Source of the DNA: an uncultured Bacteroidales bacterium
GTDB lineage: Bacteria; Bacteroidota; Bacteroidia; Bacteroidales; Paludibacteraceae
Direction: 5' to 3'
NCBI GenBank assembly: GCA_934667275.1
Contig: CAKULK010000009.1
Location: 1 to 64,000 of the forward strand
DNA: 64,000 bases
Numbering within the stretch: position 1 is the first letter of the stretch; each line of letters opens with the position of its first letter. A program made the translations under genes and the position numbers. The notes beneath the pieces were generated by a model. That model had not been told where the DNA came from. It did no database searches and worked only from the letters and a program-made list of their open reading frames with translations. Shown here one piece after another: positions 50,730-58,180 of the stretch.

Positions 50730-52250
50730 TTACTTGTCTTTCTTTATGGCGGTTCTCGCTAACCATGGTTCAGAAGGTTCTGCAATCAAACGAGCATCAT
50801 TGTATGCCTGATTCATTTCCAATATTGTTTCAGGTTTATAGTAATGGAATATTTCTCCATTTTCTCTACGTTCTTCCATTGGGGTTAGTACTAATGCAAA
50901 ATCGGGTTCTTTACAATAATACCCCTTTAAATATATAGGCATTAGCAACTGTATACTTTTTTTTGTTGGCTCATATTTTGGAATAATCACTTTATAGTTC
51001 CTTTTAGCAATACTTTCTGCCAATTCGATTGCTTGAGTAAGTTTTTGCCCTTTTTCATGTGGAGCTAAATTTTGATACTCTTCTGGAAATCTAAAATCTC
51101 TATCTTCTAGAATATGCTCATCTTTTGCAATGTCAAAATCAATCATCCATTCACTATGGTAGATGATTTCATCTATCGAATTAAAGAAATGAGGTTGGGC
51201 AGGTTCGCTATTGGAAGAAAAACCGTGTCGAACTAAATCAGCATGGCTCGGAGCAAGTTTGTATTCCTTGATGTATCGTTTGCTTTTGTCAAGGATTCCT
51301 AAAATACAAAAATCCTTTCCATATTTGTTCAACAAATTTGTGGAGTAATATATTTCTGTTCTGTCTACGTTATATATTATGGCATCATCTCGACCAAGTT
51401 CATCCTTTTCATAGAATAACCTATCCAATTCGCACGCTAGATAAGATGCTAAAATAGGATGCAACCTACCCGATGTGTTATTCGAGTAATCCCAAGGTTC
51501 TGGTATTAACAAACTTTGCACCTCCGACACAAATGCATTTAGTGCATCCATATTATCAAATAAAAATCGTCCCAATTGAGGAGTGGATTTAATTTTAAGT
51601 GCATACCTCATATCTGCTTCTGTCCCCCATTCTATCCCATTCCATCTGTCTTTTCTTTTCACGAACCAACCTATAATAGGATTACTATGAGTGTCTAATA
51701 AGTTTGTTTTTATAACAGCAATAGCTGCCTTTTCTTTAGTTATAGTTTCTCCCGATTTTAATGTATTGTATCCATAACTATTGTAATATATTTCAGGAAA
51801 AACCAAGTAGTCACCATAGTGTTTCAGGTTTGGCTCAACACATATCTCAGCAAGACGCTTCCAACAATCTTCGTTGACACCTCCAATCGCATAGAGACGA
51901 TCTCTGTTTCTAACCCAAACAGGTTTAGGTATAGTTTTCCAATTAATGCCCATAAAGTTAAGAGAGGTATCATATCTCCAATAATACCCATAAATAGTAT
52001 CGCCTTCTTGAGTCTTGTAAGGAGTCTCAAAGCGCAATTCAAATGCGTCACATTTCTGAGATGGTTTTCCTTTTTTATCGAAGTATCTTATTTCCGGGAA
52101 GTCACTACTGACCCAACGATTAAGTTCTTCTACACTATCTATAGGGTGTTCTACATCTCCTATAAGACGGTTTAGGTTACTTAAGTTTGCATCTTGTATG
52201 CGACCTTGAATCCTTTCGTTAATTTTGAGACTATTGTTATTTGTTTTCAT
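50730..52250 (-). CDS. DUF3825-like protein with unknown N-terminal domains
   Basis: A 506-residue soluble protein. The C-terminal part (about residues 290-500) resembles the DUF3825 region of the 49467 product: IYYSTNLLNKYGKDFCILGI, KVIIPKYEPTKKSIQLLMPIYL, DFALVL and MNQAYNDARLIAEPSEPWL. The first 280 residues carry no LOTUS domain and contain repeated Trp/Tyr-rich beta segments (YGYYWRYDTSLNFMGINW; IIGWFVKRKDRWNGIEWG) that may be a duplicated module. I use the ATG at 52250, downstream of the promoter. Function unknown. Confidence 0.72.
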   Translation of the reverse strand: MKTNNNSLKINERIQGRIQDANLSNLNRLIGDVEHPIDSVEELNRWVSSDFPEIRYFDKKGKPSQKCDAFELRFETPYKTQEGDTIYGYYWRYDTSLNFMGINWKTIPKPVWVRNRDRLYAIGGVNEDCWKRLAEICVEPNLKHYGDYLVFPEIYYNSYGYNTLKSGETITKEKAAIAVIKTNLLDTHSNPIIGWFVKRKDRWNGIEWGTEADMRYALKIKSTPQLGRFLFDNMDALNAFVSEVQSLLIPEPWDYSNNTSGRLHPILASYLACELDRLFYEKDELGRDDAIIYNVDRTEIYYSTNLLNKYGKDFCILGILDKSKRYIKEYKLAPSHADLVRHGFSSNSEPAQPHFFNSIDEIIYHSEWMIDFDIAKDEHILEDRDFRFPEEYQNLAPHEKGQKLTQAIELAESIAKRNYKVIIPKYEPTKKSIQLLMPIYLKGYYCKEPDFALVLTPMEERRENGEIFHYYKPETILEMNQAYNDARLIAEPSEPWLARTAIKKDK

Positions 52251-52279
52251 CTTCTTATTGTATTTTGAAGTTAACAATG

Positions 52280-52315
52280 CAAAATTACGGGTTAAGTGTG
52301 CAATCTTTTTGCACA
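52280..52315 (-). promoter_or_regulatory. Regulon promoter 2, embedded in the WYL gene 3' end
   Basis: TGTGCAA (52297-52303), 5 bp, TTGCACA (52309-52315); 9 bp to TAATTTTG (plus 52280-52287). The operator forms the last codons of the WYL gene (stop at 52285), so the coding sequence and the next promoter are the same DNA. Confidence 0.85.
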
Positions 52316-53322
52316 CTATACGATGATAGCATATTTTTTATTCTTTGAGATACCTCTTCCCGTACAGACACAGGAGAAAGTACTTCCACATCTGGACCAA
52401 AGGATAGTATTTGTTGGTAGAACTCTTTTGTCGGCTTTACCTTAATACTGATTTGGAATTTTTCCTTATCCACCATTCTTTGTGATGGGTGTAGTGGCTT
52501 GGAAACAACATAGGGGAAGCGATTCTTACTAAATGCCAAAAGGATTGGTATTGCTTCACCGTCCATTTGAGTAACACCCATCAGGTCGGCAAAGTAGTCC
52601 TCCTCAAAATCAATATCTGTCGGGATATAAGTTTGTGTTGAAAGTTCAGTAGATTTGATTCTATCCAATGCAAAATTTGTGATTTTCCGTACTCCCTTAT
52701 TCTCAGTTAGCCCCAATAGAAACCATCTGCCATTATACTGTTTGATATAGTAGGGATGTACAAGCCAAACGTGTTGTTCTTTTCCAAATGGCTGATACGT
52801 GATAGACAAGCACCGCTTGTTAATAATAGCGGCAAAAATAGGACTTAGATAATCCAAACCTTCTACATAGAGATTAGTATCAAAACTAATGACATTCTCT
52901 GTATCAGCCAACGTAAAACCATATTTCTGTTGCAACTCCTCTATTATATCTTCCATCTTGTCATATTGGGGCAATCCTTGAAACTGACGCAACATCAAAA
53001 GCATTGATTTCAATTGGTTGAGTTGCAATTCATTCAAATCGTTCCGCCAAATACTAAATTTGGGGTCTGCGTAGCGATAATACCTCTTATGTCCAATTTT
53101 GCCCGGTTCTTCAAAAAGGACATTCCACTTGTCATTGCCTTCTATTTCTGCAATGTCTTTATAGATAGTACGCCTTGCTACATCGGGACAAGGAACACCT
53201 TCACGCTCCAATGCTTCCCTACATTTACTACGTAGGTCTTCGATAAAATAATATCTGCTTCTGTCGGAAAAGCACCTGTCTAACACTTGAAGTCTTACTA
53301 ATTTGTTTTTATCAATTGGCAT
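52285..53322 (-). CDS. WYL-domain transcriptional regulator
   Basis: A 345-residue regulator: N-terminal winged helix-turn-helix (about residues 1-95; KLVRLQVLDRCF, ARRTIYKDIAEIEGND), WYL domain (about 155-240; RCLSITYQPFGKEQHVWLVHPYYIKQYNGRWFLLG in two blocks) and the C-terminal WCX region (about 255-330). WYL regulators respond to ligands, often nucleic acids or nucleotides, and commonly control defence or mobile islands. It is first in the accessory region and the best candidate to bind the repeated TGTGCAA dyad (inference). Confidence 0.88.
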   Translation of the reverse strand: MPIDKNKLVRLQVLDRCFSDRSRYYFIEDLRSKCREALEREGVPCPDVARRTIYKDIAEIEGNDKWNVLFEEPGKIGHKRYYRYADPKFSIWRNDLNELQLNQLKSMLLMLRQFQGLPQYDKMEDIIEELQQKYGFTLADTENVISFDTNLYVEGLDYLSPIFAAIINKRCLSITYQPFGKEQHVWLVHPYYIKQYNGRWFLLGLTENKGVRKITNFALDRIKSTELSTQTYIPTDIDFEEDYFADLMGVTQMDGEAIPILLAFSKNRFPYVVSKPLHPSQRMVDKEKFQISIKVKPTKEFYQQILSFGPDVEVLSPVSVREEVSQRIKNMLSSYSVQKDCTLNP

Positions 53323-53435
53323 AGATTTATGGTGTGTTTGTTATTAACATATACGCATTTCAAATACGCGGTCCTACCGCTCGTTGCTCATAGGCTATAA
53401 GGGTTGATTTATCAGTTTGCACGAAGTCTTTCAAC

Positions 53436-53476
53436 TTTGTGCTGCAAAGATAATACATTTTGCACAAATATACAAG
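53436..53476 (-). promoter_or_regulatory. Promoter of the WYL gene
   Basis: Minus strand CTTG (plus 53473-53476), 20 bp, TATCTTTG (plus 53445-53452). The core is flanked by an inverted pair, TTTGTGC (53436-53442) and GCACAAA (53462-53468), related to the regulon half-site but wider spaced. 53434-53460 matches 55184-55210 at 25 of 27 positions. Confidence 0.72.
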
Positions 53477-53578
53477 AGTTATTTGCGATTTGGGAGTAAG
53501 TTTTATGCGCTGTTCAACTTGATTCAATCCTTGTACCATTTACCAATGGCACAACAATCGTAGAATGTTAAATATGCA

Positions 53579-54052
53579 TCATTCATAATCCTCGCCTTGT
53601 ATTCCCAACGAGCCATGGTTCATAGCACGTGCAATATCCATTTGCAGTTCCTCATCGTAGTCTTGCTGTGCCATAAAACACTGCAAGATACGATGCAACA
53701 AGTCTTTATCTATGTTTGAGGCTGCTACATGGTACACGATAGCCTCCATTTGCCGCATAAAAGTACAAGCCTGCCACGGGTAGCCGTTTTTGATAAGGAA
53801 ATAAACACCCAAGGTTAAAGCCGTGCGTTTGTTTCCATCACTAAACAAATGTCCTGCACATACGCTATAGACGAGATAGGTTAGTTTATCAACAAACTCG
53901 GGATAGTACAAGTCGTTTTGTATAAAGTCTATCATTGAGCGTATGCCCGCTTCGTCACGTACCCCACCAAAGCCACCACCACTTTTGTCGATGGTTTTTG
54001 TATATACTTCCATGACCTCCTCATAGGAGATGTATTGCATAGTCTCACTCAT
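53579..54052 (-). CDS. Doc-type (Fic/DOC family) toxin
   Basis: A 157-residue Fic-fold protein with HLFSDGNKRTAL (about residues 68-79), the Doc version of the Fic active site. Doc toxins phosphorylate or otherwise modify EF-Tu, stopping translation (family knowledge). All key residues are present, so it is probably active. It overlaps its upstream partner gene by 8 bp. A start at an ATG four codons later is also possible. Confidence 0.87.
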   Translation of the reverse strand: MSETMQYISYEEVMEVYTKTIDKSGGGFGGVRDEAGIRSMIDFIQNDLYYPEFVDKLTYLVYSVCAGHLFSDGNKRTALTLGVYFLIKNGYPWQACTFMRQMEAIVYHVAASNIDKDLLHRILQCFMAQQDYDEELQMDIARAMNHGSLGIQGEDYE

Positions 54053-55064
54053 TGTCCTCCGCTTGTTTTAGCCGTTGCAATACATCTTTGTTATCATCAA
54101 GTATTTTGTCGAAATCTACAGATTGCGCACCGATGAAACGTTCGTATTCTTCGGGTGTTACGGCTTTCAAGTATTCTGCTATGTTTCCGTGATACGCATC
54201 ACGGAAACTCAAGTCCCTTGATGCCATTTTTGTGCGTGCATCTGTGATGTATGGCTTTTGCATAGGGTGTTCTGCCAGACTACTGACAATTGTCTCTACA
54301 TCCGCCATGGATAGTGGCTGCCGGCCGTTTTTCTCGTACTGCTCACGTATCGCTACACCGACACCATTCTCAAAAGAAGAGACTACCAGCAGAACTTCTG
54401 CATACAACGTATGGCGCACGTTGTCATTGGTATTTAGGCGGAGGATGTCTCTATACTCCTTCGCGTTTTCACGAAAAACCGCCTTGTATATCAGGTCAGT
54501 TACTTGTGCATACTTATACGTATAATGCCCGCTTACACATTGTCCTATTGCGGAAGTCAGTGTTTTACGGTAGTTTTCTTCTGCAATTGCGGCAGGCAGG
54601 TAATTTGCATCTCGTCGATTGATAAATTTAGTACCTCCTCCTGCTCGCTGGTTGATAATGGTGATGACAATATCCAATATGAGACTGCGAACTTCCTTTG
54701 CTCTCTCACTCTCTGTCAGTAGCATGCCTATATTAAGGAAAGCGCGGAAACTGAATAGTCCGAGTTGAGTGGTTTTGCTCCCGACATTTATGACGGGAGC
54801 AAATTGTAACTTTAAGTCTTTCAGTGTTTTACCTTTACATAAAACATATCCGTTGTACTTTAATTCTGCTTCGTTTTCCTCTAAACACCGCTCTATGGTT
54901 CGCTCTTCTACTCCATAAAAATCCGCCACCATTTTCTTGGTGAAACGGTATTCACCCTCAAAGAGCATACCTTCTACATTGAGAGCCTTTTGAGCCTCCT
55001 CTATGGCAAAACGATTATTGAGTACATTTTGTCGCTCTATGTTTGATATTGTCAAGTCATTCAT
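54045..55064 (-). CDS. DNA-binding partner (likely antitoxin) of the Doc toxin
   Basis: A 339-residue protein. An N-terminal helix-turn-helix-like segment (KKMVADFYGVEERTIERCLEE, about residues 43-64) and a block FSFRAFLNIGMLLTESERAK (about 102-122) resemble the DNA-binding region of RhuM/phage antirepressor-type proteins, which often precede Doc toxins in Bacteroidota. Its size is much larger than a classical Phd antitoxin. Antitoxin role is inferred from overlap with doc. Confidence 0.75.
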   Translation of the reverse strand: MNDLTISNIERQNVLNNRFAIEEAQKALNVEGMLFEGEYRFTKKMVADFYGVEERTIERCLEENEAELKYNGYVLCKGKTLKDLKLQFAPVINVGSKTTQLGLFSFRAFLNIGMLLTESERAKEVRSLILDIVITIINQRAGGGTKFINRRDANYLPAAIAEENYRKTLTSAIGQCVSGHYTYKYAQVTDLIYKAVFRENAKEYRDILRLNTNDNVRHTLYAEVLLVVSSFENGVGVAIREQYEKNGRQPLSMADVETIVSSLAEHPMQKPYITDARTKMASRDLSFRDAYHGNIAEYLKAVTPEEYERFIGAQSVDFDKILDDNKDVLQRLKQAEDNE

Positions 55065-55183
55065 ATTAATCTGTTTTTTCTGTATAATCCTCGATATTGC
55101 TGCTATATGATTATGCCATAGGCGGGATTGGTTTTAGTTGTTGATATTTTATCTTTTGCTCTGTTTGTGGAGTTGCCTCTGTG

Positions 55184-55227
55184 ACTTTGCGCTGCAAAGT
55201 TAATACATTTGAATAGAATATGCAATA
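55184..55227 (-). promoter_or_regulatory. Promoter of the antitoxin-doc pair
   Basis: TAACTTTG (plus 55195-55202) with a TTG about 21 bp upstream (plus 55224-55227 reads CAAT). CTTTGC-GCT-GCAAAG forms an inverted repeat over the start region, and 55184-55210 is nearly the same as the WYL promoter segment. Confidence 0.65.
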
Positions 55228-55256
55228 GTTGTTGATAATTTGGCTACTTGTACTCT

Positions 55257-56528
55257 CTATGGTCGCAGGCAGCCGATAGGTACTACAAGCACACCATCTT
55301 CGCGTTGGTATGCATATTGCCCTGTGCCGGTCAAGACCATCATAAAAGACGGAGCGTACATCTTGTCGGTGTCTATCTTCTTGGCTAGCAGGGTTAGGTT
55401 CTTAGCCCCCTCTTCTATCAATGAGTTGCCGCCCAACTTAATTTCAATCAGCCCGTAATGCCCGTTGCGCAAGTGCAGGACACTATCGCACTCCAGACCA
55501 TTGTTGTCGCGATAATGGTACACTGCGCCATCCAAGGCTTCCGCATAGACGCGCAAGTCGCGTACCGCCAATGTCTCAAACAGCAAGCCTAACGTATTGA
55601 GGTCTTTTGCCAAGTCTTTCGGACCGATGCCCAATGCCGCCGTGGCAATGCTCGGGTCCACGAAATAGCGCGTGTCGGTGGTGCGGATAGCGGCTTTGCT
55701 GCGCAAGTTGGGGTTCCATGCTTCCATATCCTCGATGACGAATATCTTGCGCAGCGCATTGAGATAGGACGTAATTGTCCCGTCGCTAAGCGGTTTGCCC
55801 TCATTGGCACTCAAATCGGCGGCAATGGTGCCATTGGTGGCTTGCGAGCCTTGGTGGCGGGCATAACTACGGAGCAGTTTGCGCGTATTGGTCTCACTTC
55901 TGTCTGTTGCGTCCACCTCTATGATGTCCCGTTTGGCAACAGCGTCAATGTAGTTGTACGCCTGCCGGAGTGCCGCCCGCTCCGATTTGCCGATACTCTT
56001 GGGCCAACCTCCACGGCAAATGAGGTAACAAAGGTCATTAATCTTCAATTCATTGGCAGCCACAGCATCAAACTTTCCCTCAAACAGGTTGCCCAACGAA
56101 AGCAAGCCGTTGCTTTCACCAGACTCGTACAACGACATCGGGCGCATGTGTACCCAACCGACACGCCCTGTACCCGTATGTCCCAACAGCGATTGATTGA
56201 CAGGTTCTGCACTACCTGTCAGGACAAACTGCCCGTCTTCGCCACGGCGATCCACAACAAAGCGGCAGGCATCCCAAATCTGCGGTGCTTTCTGCCATTC
56301 GTCAATGAGGCGGGGAGTGTTGCCTTGAAGCAGCACTTGGATGTTGGTTTCTGCCAAGCGGAGATAATTGCTCTTTTTCTCCGGATCGTCCATATAGATG
56401 ACGCTTTTTGCTTGCTGTAAGGCGGTTGTCGTCTTGCCGCACCACTTGGCACCGTCTATCAGTACCACTCCTGCGGCTTCTAATTGCAGTTCAAGCAGTT
56501 CGTCGGCTATGCGTTTTTTGTATTCCAT
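55257..56528 (-). CDS. AAA_14/DUF4143 family ATPase
   Basis: A 423-residue protein of the common AAA_14 plus DUF4143 architecture. Walker A GAKWCGKTTTA (about residues 26-36), Walker B-like PRLIDEWQKAP (about 72-82), FVLTGSAEP sensor strand (about 100), and a C-terminal DUF4143 domain with LECDSVLHLRNGHYGLIEIKLGG, a restriction-endonuclease-like D..EIK pattern. Function is unsettled; often in accessory DNA. Its leader is three 23-bp repeats. Confidence 0.87.
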   Translation of the reverse strand: MEYKKRIADELLELQLEAAGVVLIDGAKWCGKTTTALQQAKSVIYMDDPEKKSNYLRLAETNIQVLLQGNTPRLIDEWQKAPQIWDACRFVVDRRGEDGQFVLTGSAEPVNQSLLGHTGTGRVGWVHMRPMSLYESGESNGLLSLGNLFEGKFDAVAANELKINDLCYLICRGGWPKSIGKSERAALRQAYNYIDAVAKRDIIEVDATDRSETNTRKLLRSYARHQGSQATNGTIAADLSANEGKPLSDGTITSYLNALRKIFVIEDMEAWNPNLRSKAAIRTTDTRYFVDPSIATAALGIGPKDLAKDLNTLGLLFETLAVRDLRVYAEALDGAVYHYRDNNGLECDSVLHLRNGHYGLIEIKLGGNSLIEEGAKNLTLLAKKIDTDKMYAPSFMMVLTGTGQYAYQREDGVLVVPIGCLRP

Positions 56529-56533
56529 ATCGC

Positions 56534-56602
56534 GTTGCGGAGTTTGTAGGTTTTACGTTGTGAAGTTTGAAGATTTTTTGTTGTGGAGTTTGTAGATTTC
56601 TT
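56534..56602 (-). repeat. Three 23-bp tandem repeats in the ATPase leader
   Basis: Units at 56534-56556, 56557-56579 and 56580-56602 share the pattern GTTG.G.AGTTTG.AG.TTT. They lie between the transcription start expected from the promoter at 56612 and the ATG, so they are transcribed as an A-rich leader ending CAAC before the start codon. Confidence 0.85.
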
Positions 56603-56611
56603 ATTCCACTG

Positions 56612-56643
56612 CAAAGATACGGATTTATTTGCAGATGGGCAAA
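56612..56643 (-). promoter_or_regulatory. Promoter of the AAA_14/DUF4143 gene
   Basis: Minus strand TTTG (plus 56640-56643), 20 bp, TATCTTTG (plus 56612-56619). Full consensus match. Confidence 0.82.
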
Positions 56644-56724
56644 ACTATTTACGATTTATTCCTGCGTACTTTTCATAGTACCTATCCTACAACTTGTTTT
56701 CGGTTGCAAAGATATAGAAAATAT

Positions 56725-56786
56725 GTCCAATAGGTCGAATGGGACGAATAAGGCGAATAGGCAAATAAGGCGAACATGTCGAAGAT
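56725..56786. repeat. Degenerate 9-bp tandem repeat
   Basis: Seven units, six of 9 nt and one of 8: e.g. GTCCAATAG (56725), GTCGAATGG (56734), GACGAATAA (56743), GGCGAATAG (56752), GGCGAACAT (56769). Located between the folC stop and the ATPase promoter. Confidence 0.75.
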
Positions 56787-56830
56787 TGCTAATAAGGAGA
56801 GAGAAGTTTGGTTCTGTTATTTAGTCTATA

Positions 56831-58174
56831 CTATCCCAATATTTGTAAGGTTTCGCCGACAACGTAGTTGCTGCCGCCGATGAAGATGATGTCAGAAGTA
56901 CCGGCAGTGGTGCAAGTGGCAGGGATAGCGGCAAGGGCAGCAGTATGGGCAGCAAAGATGGCGTCGCAGACAGAGGTGTAGGAATGGCACCAATCGGCAG
57001 GATAGTCGTTGTGCAGTTGCAGCCAAAGGGCTTGCAAGTCTTCGGCGGGAATGGCGCGATGGGTGCGAGCTTGGGTGAAATAGTAGTGCGCACGGGTAGG
57101 CATAAGGCGGAGGACGACGTCCACATCCTTGTCACTGACCATGCCGAAAACAATATGCAATGTCGCGCCTTCCCGCGACGCCAGCAGGGCTTGGAGTTGC
57201 TCGGAGACATAGCGGATACCGTGCGAGTTGTGCCCCGTGTCGCAAATCGTCAGCGGTTGCTCGCAGAGAACCTCCCAGCGTCCGCGCAGACCCGTCATGG
57301 TACATACGTGTGCAAATCCGTCAGCAACAGCCGAAGGTGATACGTGCAGCGGCGTATAGGTATTGAGCACCTGCAGAGCCACATAGGCAGTCTGTATATT
57401 CTTGTCCTGATAGATGCCATGCAACTGACACTCAGGCACTTCACGCTGTCTGCGACGGCGCAGGTAACCGCATTGGTCAGCAAACCAAAGGCGACAATCA
57501 GTAGTCTCCAATCCTTCGCCGAGGATACCACATTCGCGTGCGCGCGCCATAAAGACAGGTGCCGTTTCGGGGTCCGTCTCACCGATGACACACGGCACAC
57601 CGGGTTTGATAATGCCCGCTTTCTCCCCCGCAATGGCTGCGAGTGTGTTGCCGAGGAACTCAGTATGGTCCATGCCGATATTGGTGATGACAGAGAGCAG
57701 CGGCGTGATGATATTGGTACTATCCAGACGACCGCCCAAGCCGACCTCGATAACGGCAACGTCCACCTGTTGCCCGGCAAAATAGTCAAACGCCATAGCC
57801 ATGGCGGTCTCAAAGAAAGAGGGACGCACCTCCTCCAAGAAAGCACGGTTATCCTCCACGAACTGCACCACCTTTTCTTCGGGAATCATCTGCCCCGATA
57901 TGCGGATACGCTCGCGGAAGTCCACCAGATGCGGCGAAGTGTAGAGCCCTACCCTATAGCCTGCCGCCTGCAAGGCTGCCGCAATAAGATGGGATGTTGA
58001 GCCCTTGCCGTTGGTGCCCGCAATATGTACGGAGCGGAAACGCAGATGCGGGTCCCCCAGATGGTGCATGAGACGATAGGTGTTGTCGAACCCGGGTTTG
58101 TATGCCGCTGCCCCCACAAGATGGAAAGCCGGTTGCGAAGCATACAGATAATCAAGCGTTTGCGCGTAGGTCAT
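56831..58174 (-). CDS. folC: Bifunctional folylpolyglutamate synthase / dihydrofolate synthase
   Basis: A 447-residue Mur-ligase-like enzyme that adds glutamate to folates. P-loop HIAGTNGKGSTSHLIAA (about residues 48-64), YTSPHLVDFRERIRI (about 78-92), and the Mg-binding EVGLGGRLDSTN (about 142-153). The C-terminal domain carries ICDTGHNSHGI (about 310). Length is typical. It starts 6 bp after the Na/Pi cotransporter stop, so they share a transcript. Confidence 0.94.
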   Translation of the reverse strand: MTYAQTLDYLYASQPAFHLVGAAAYKPGFDNTYRLMHHLGDPHLRFRSVHIAGTNGKGSTSHLIAAALQAAGYRVGLYTSPHLVDFRERIRISGQMIPEEKVVQFVEDNRAFLEEVRPSFFETAMAMAFDYFAGQQVDVAVIEVGLGGRLDSTNIITPLLSVITNIGMDHTEFLGNTLAAIAGEKAGIIKPGVPCVIGETDPETAPVFMARARECGILGEGLETTDCRLWFADQCGYLRRRRQREVPECQLHGIYQDKNIQTAYVALQVLNTYTPLHVSPSAVADGFAHVCTMTGLRGRWEVLCEQPLTICDTGHNSHGIRYVSEQLQALLASREGATLHIVFGMVSDKDVDVVLRLMPTRAHYYFTQARTHRAIPAEDLQALWLQLHNDYPADWCHSYTSVCDAIFAAHTAALAAIPATCTTAGTSDIIFIGGSNYVVGETLQILG

Positions 58175-58180
58175 AAGCGA

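Noticed and set aside
47640..56528. Integrated prophage or conjugative element
   Set aside because: The region is AT-rich and accessory in content, but no integrase, att repeats, tRNA target or structural/transfer genes are visible.
56707..56714. A second promoter for the ATPase gene
   Set aside because: TATCTTTG is present, but no TTG lies at 19-21 bp upstream, and a full-consensus promoter exists closer to the gene.
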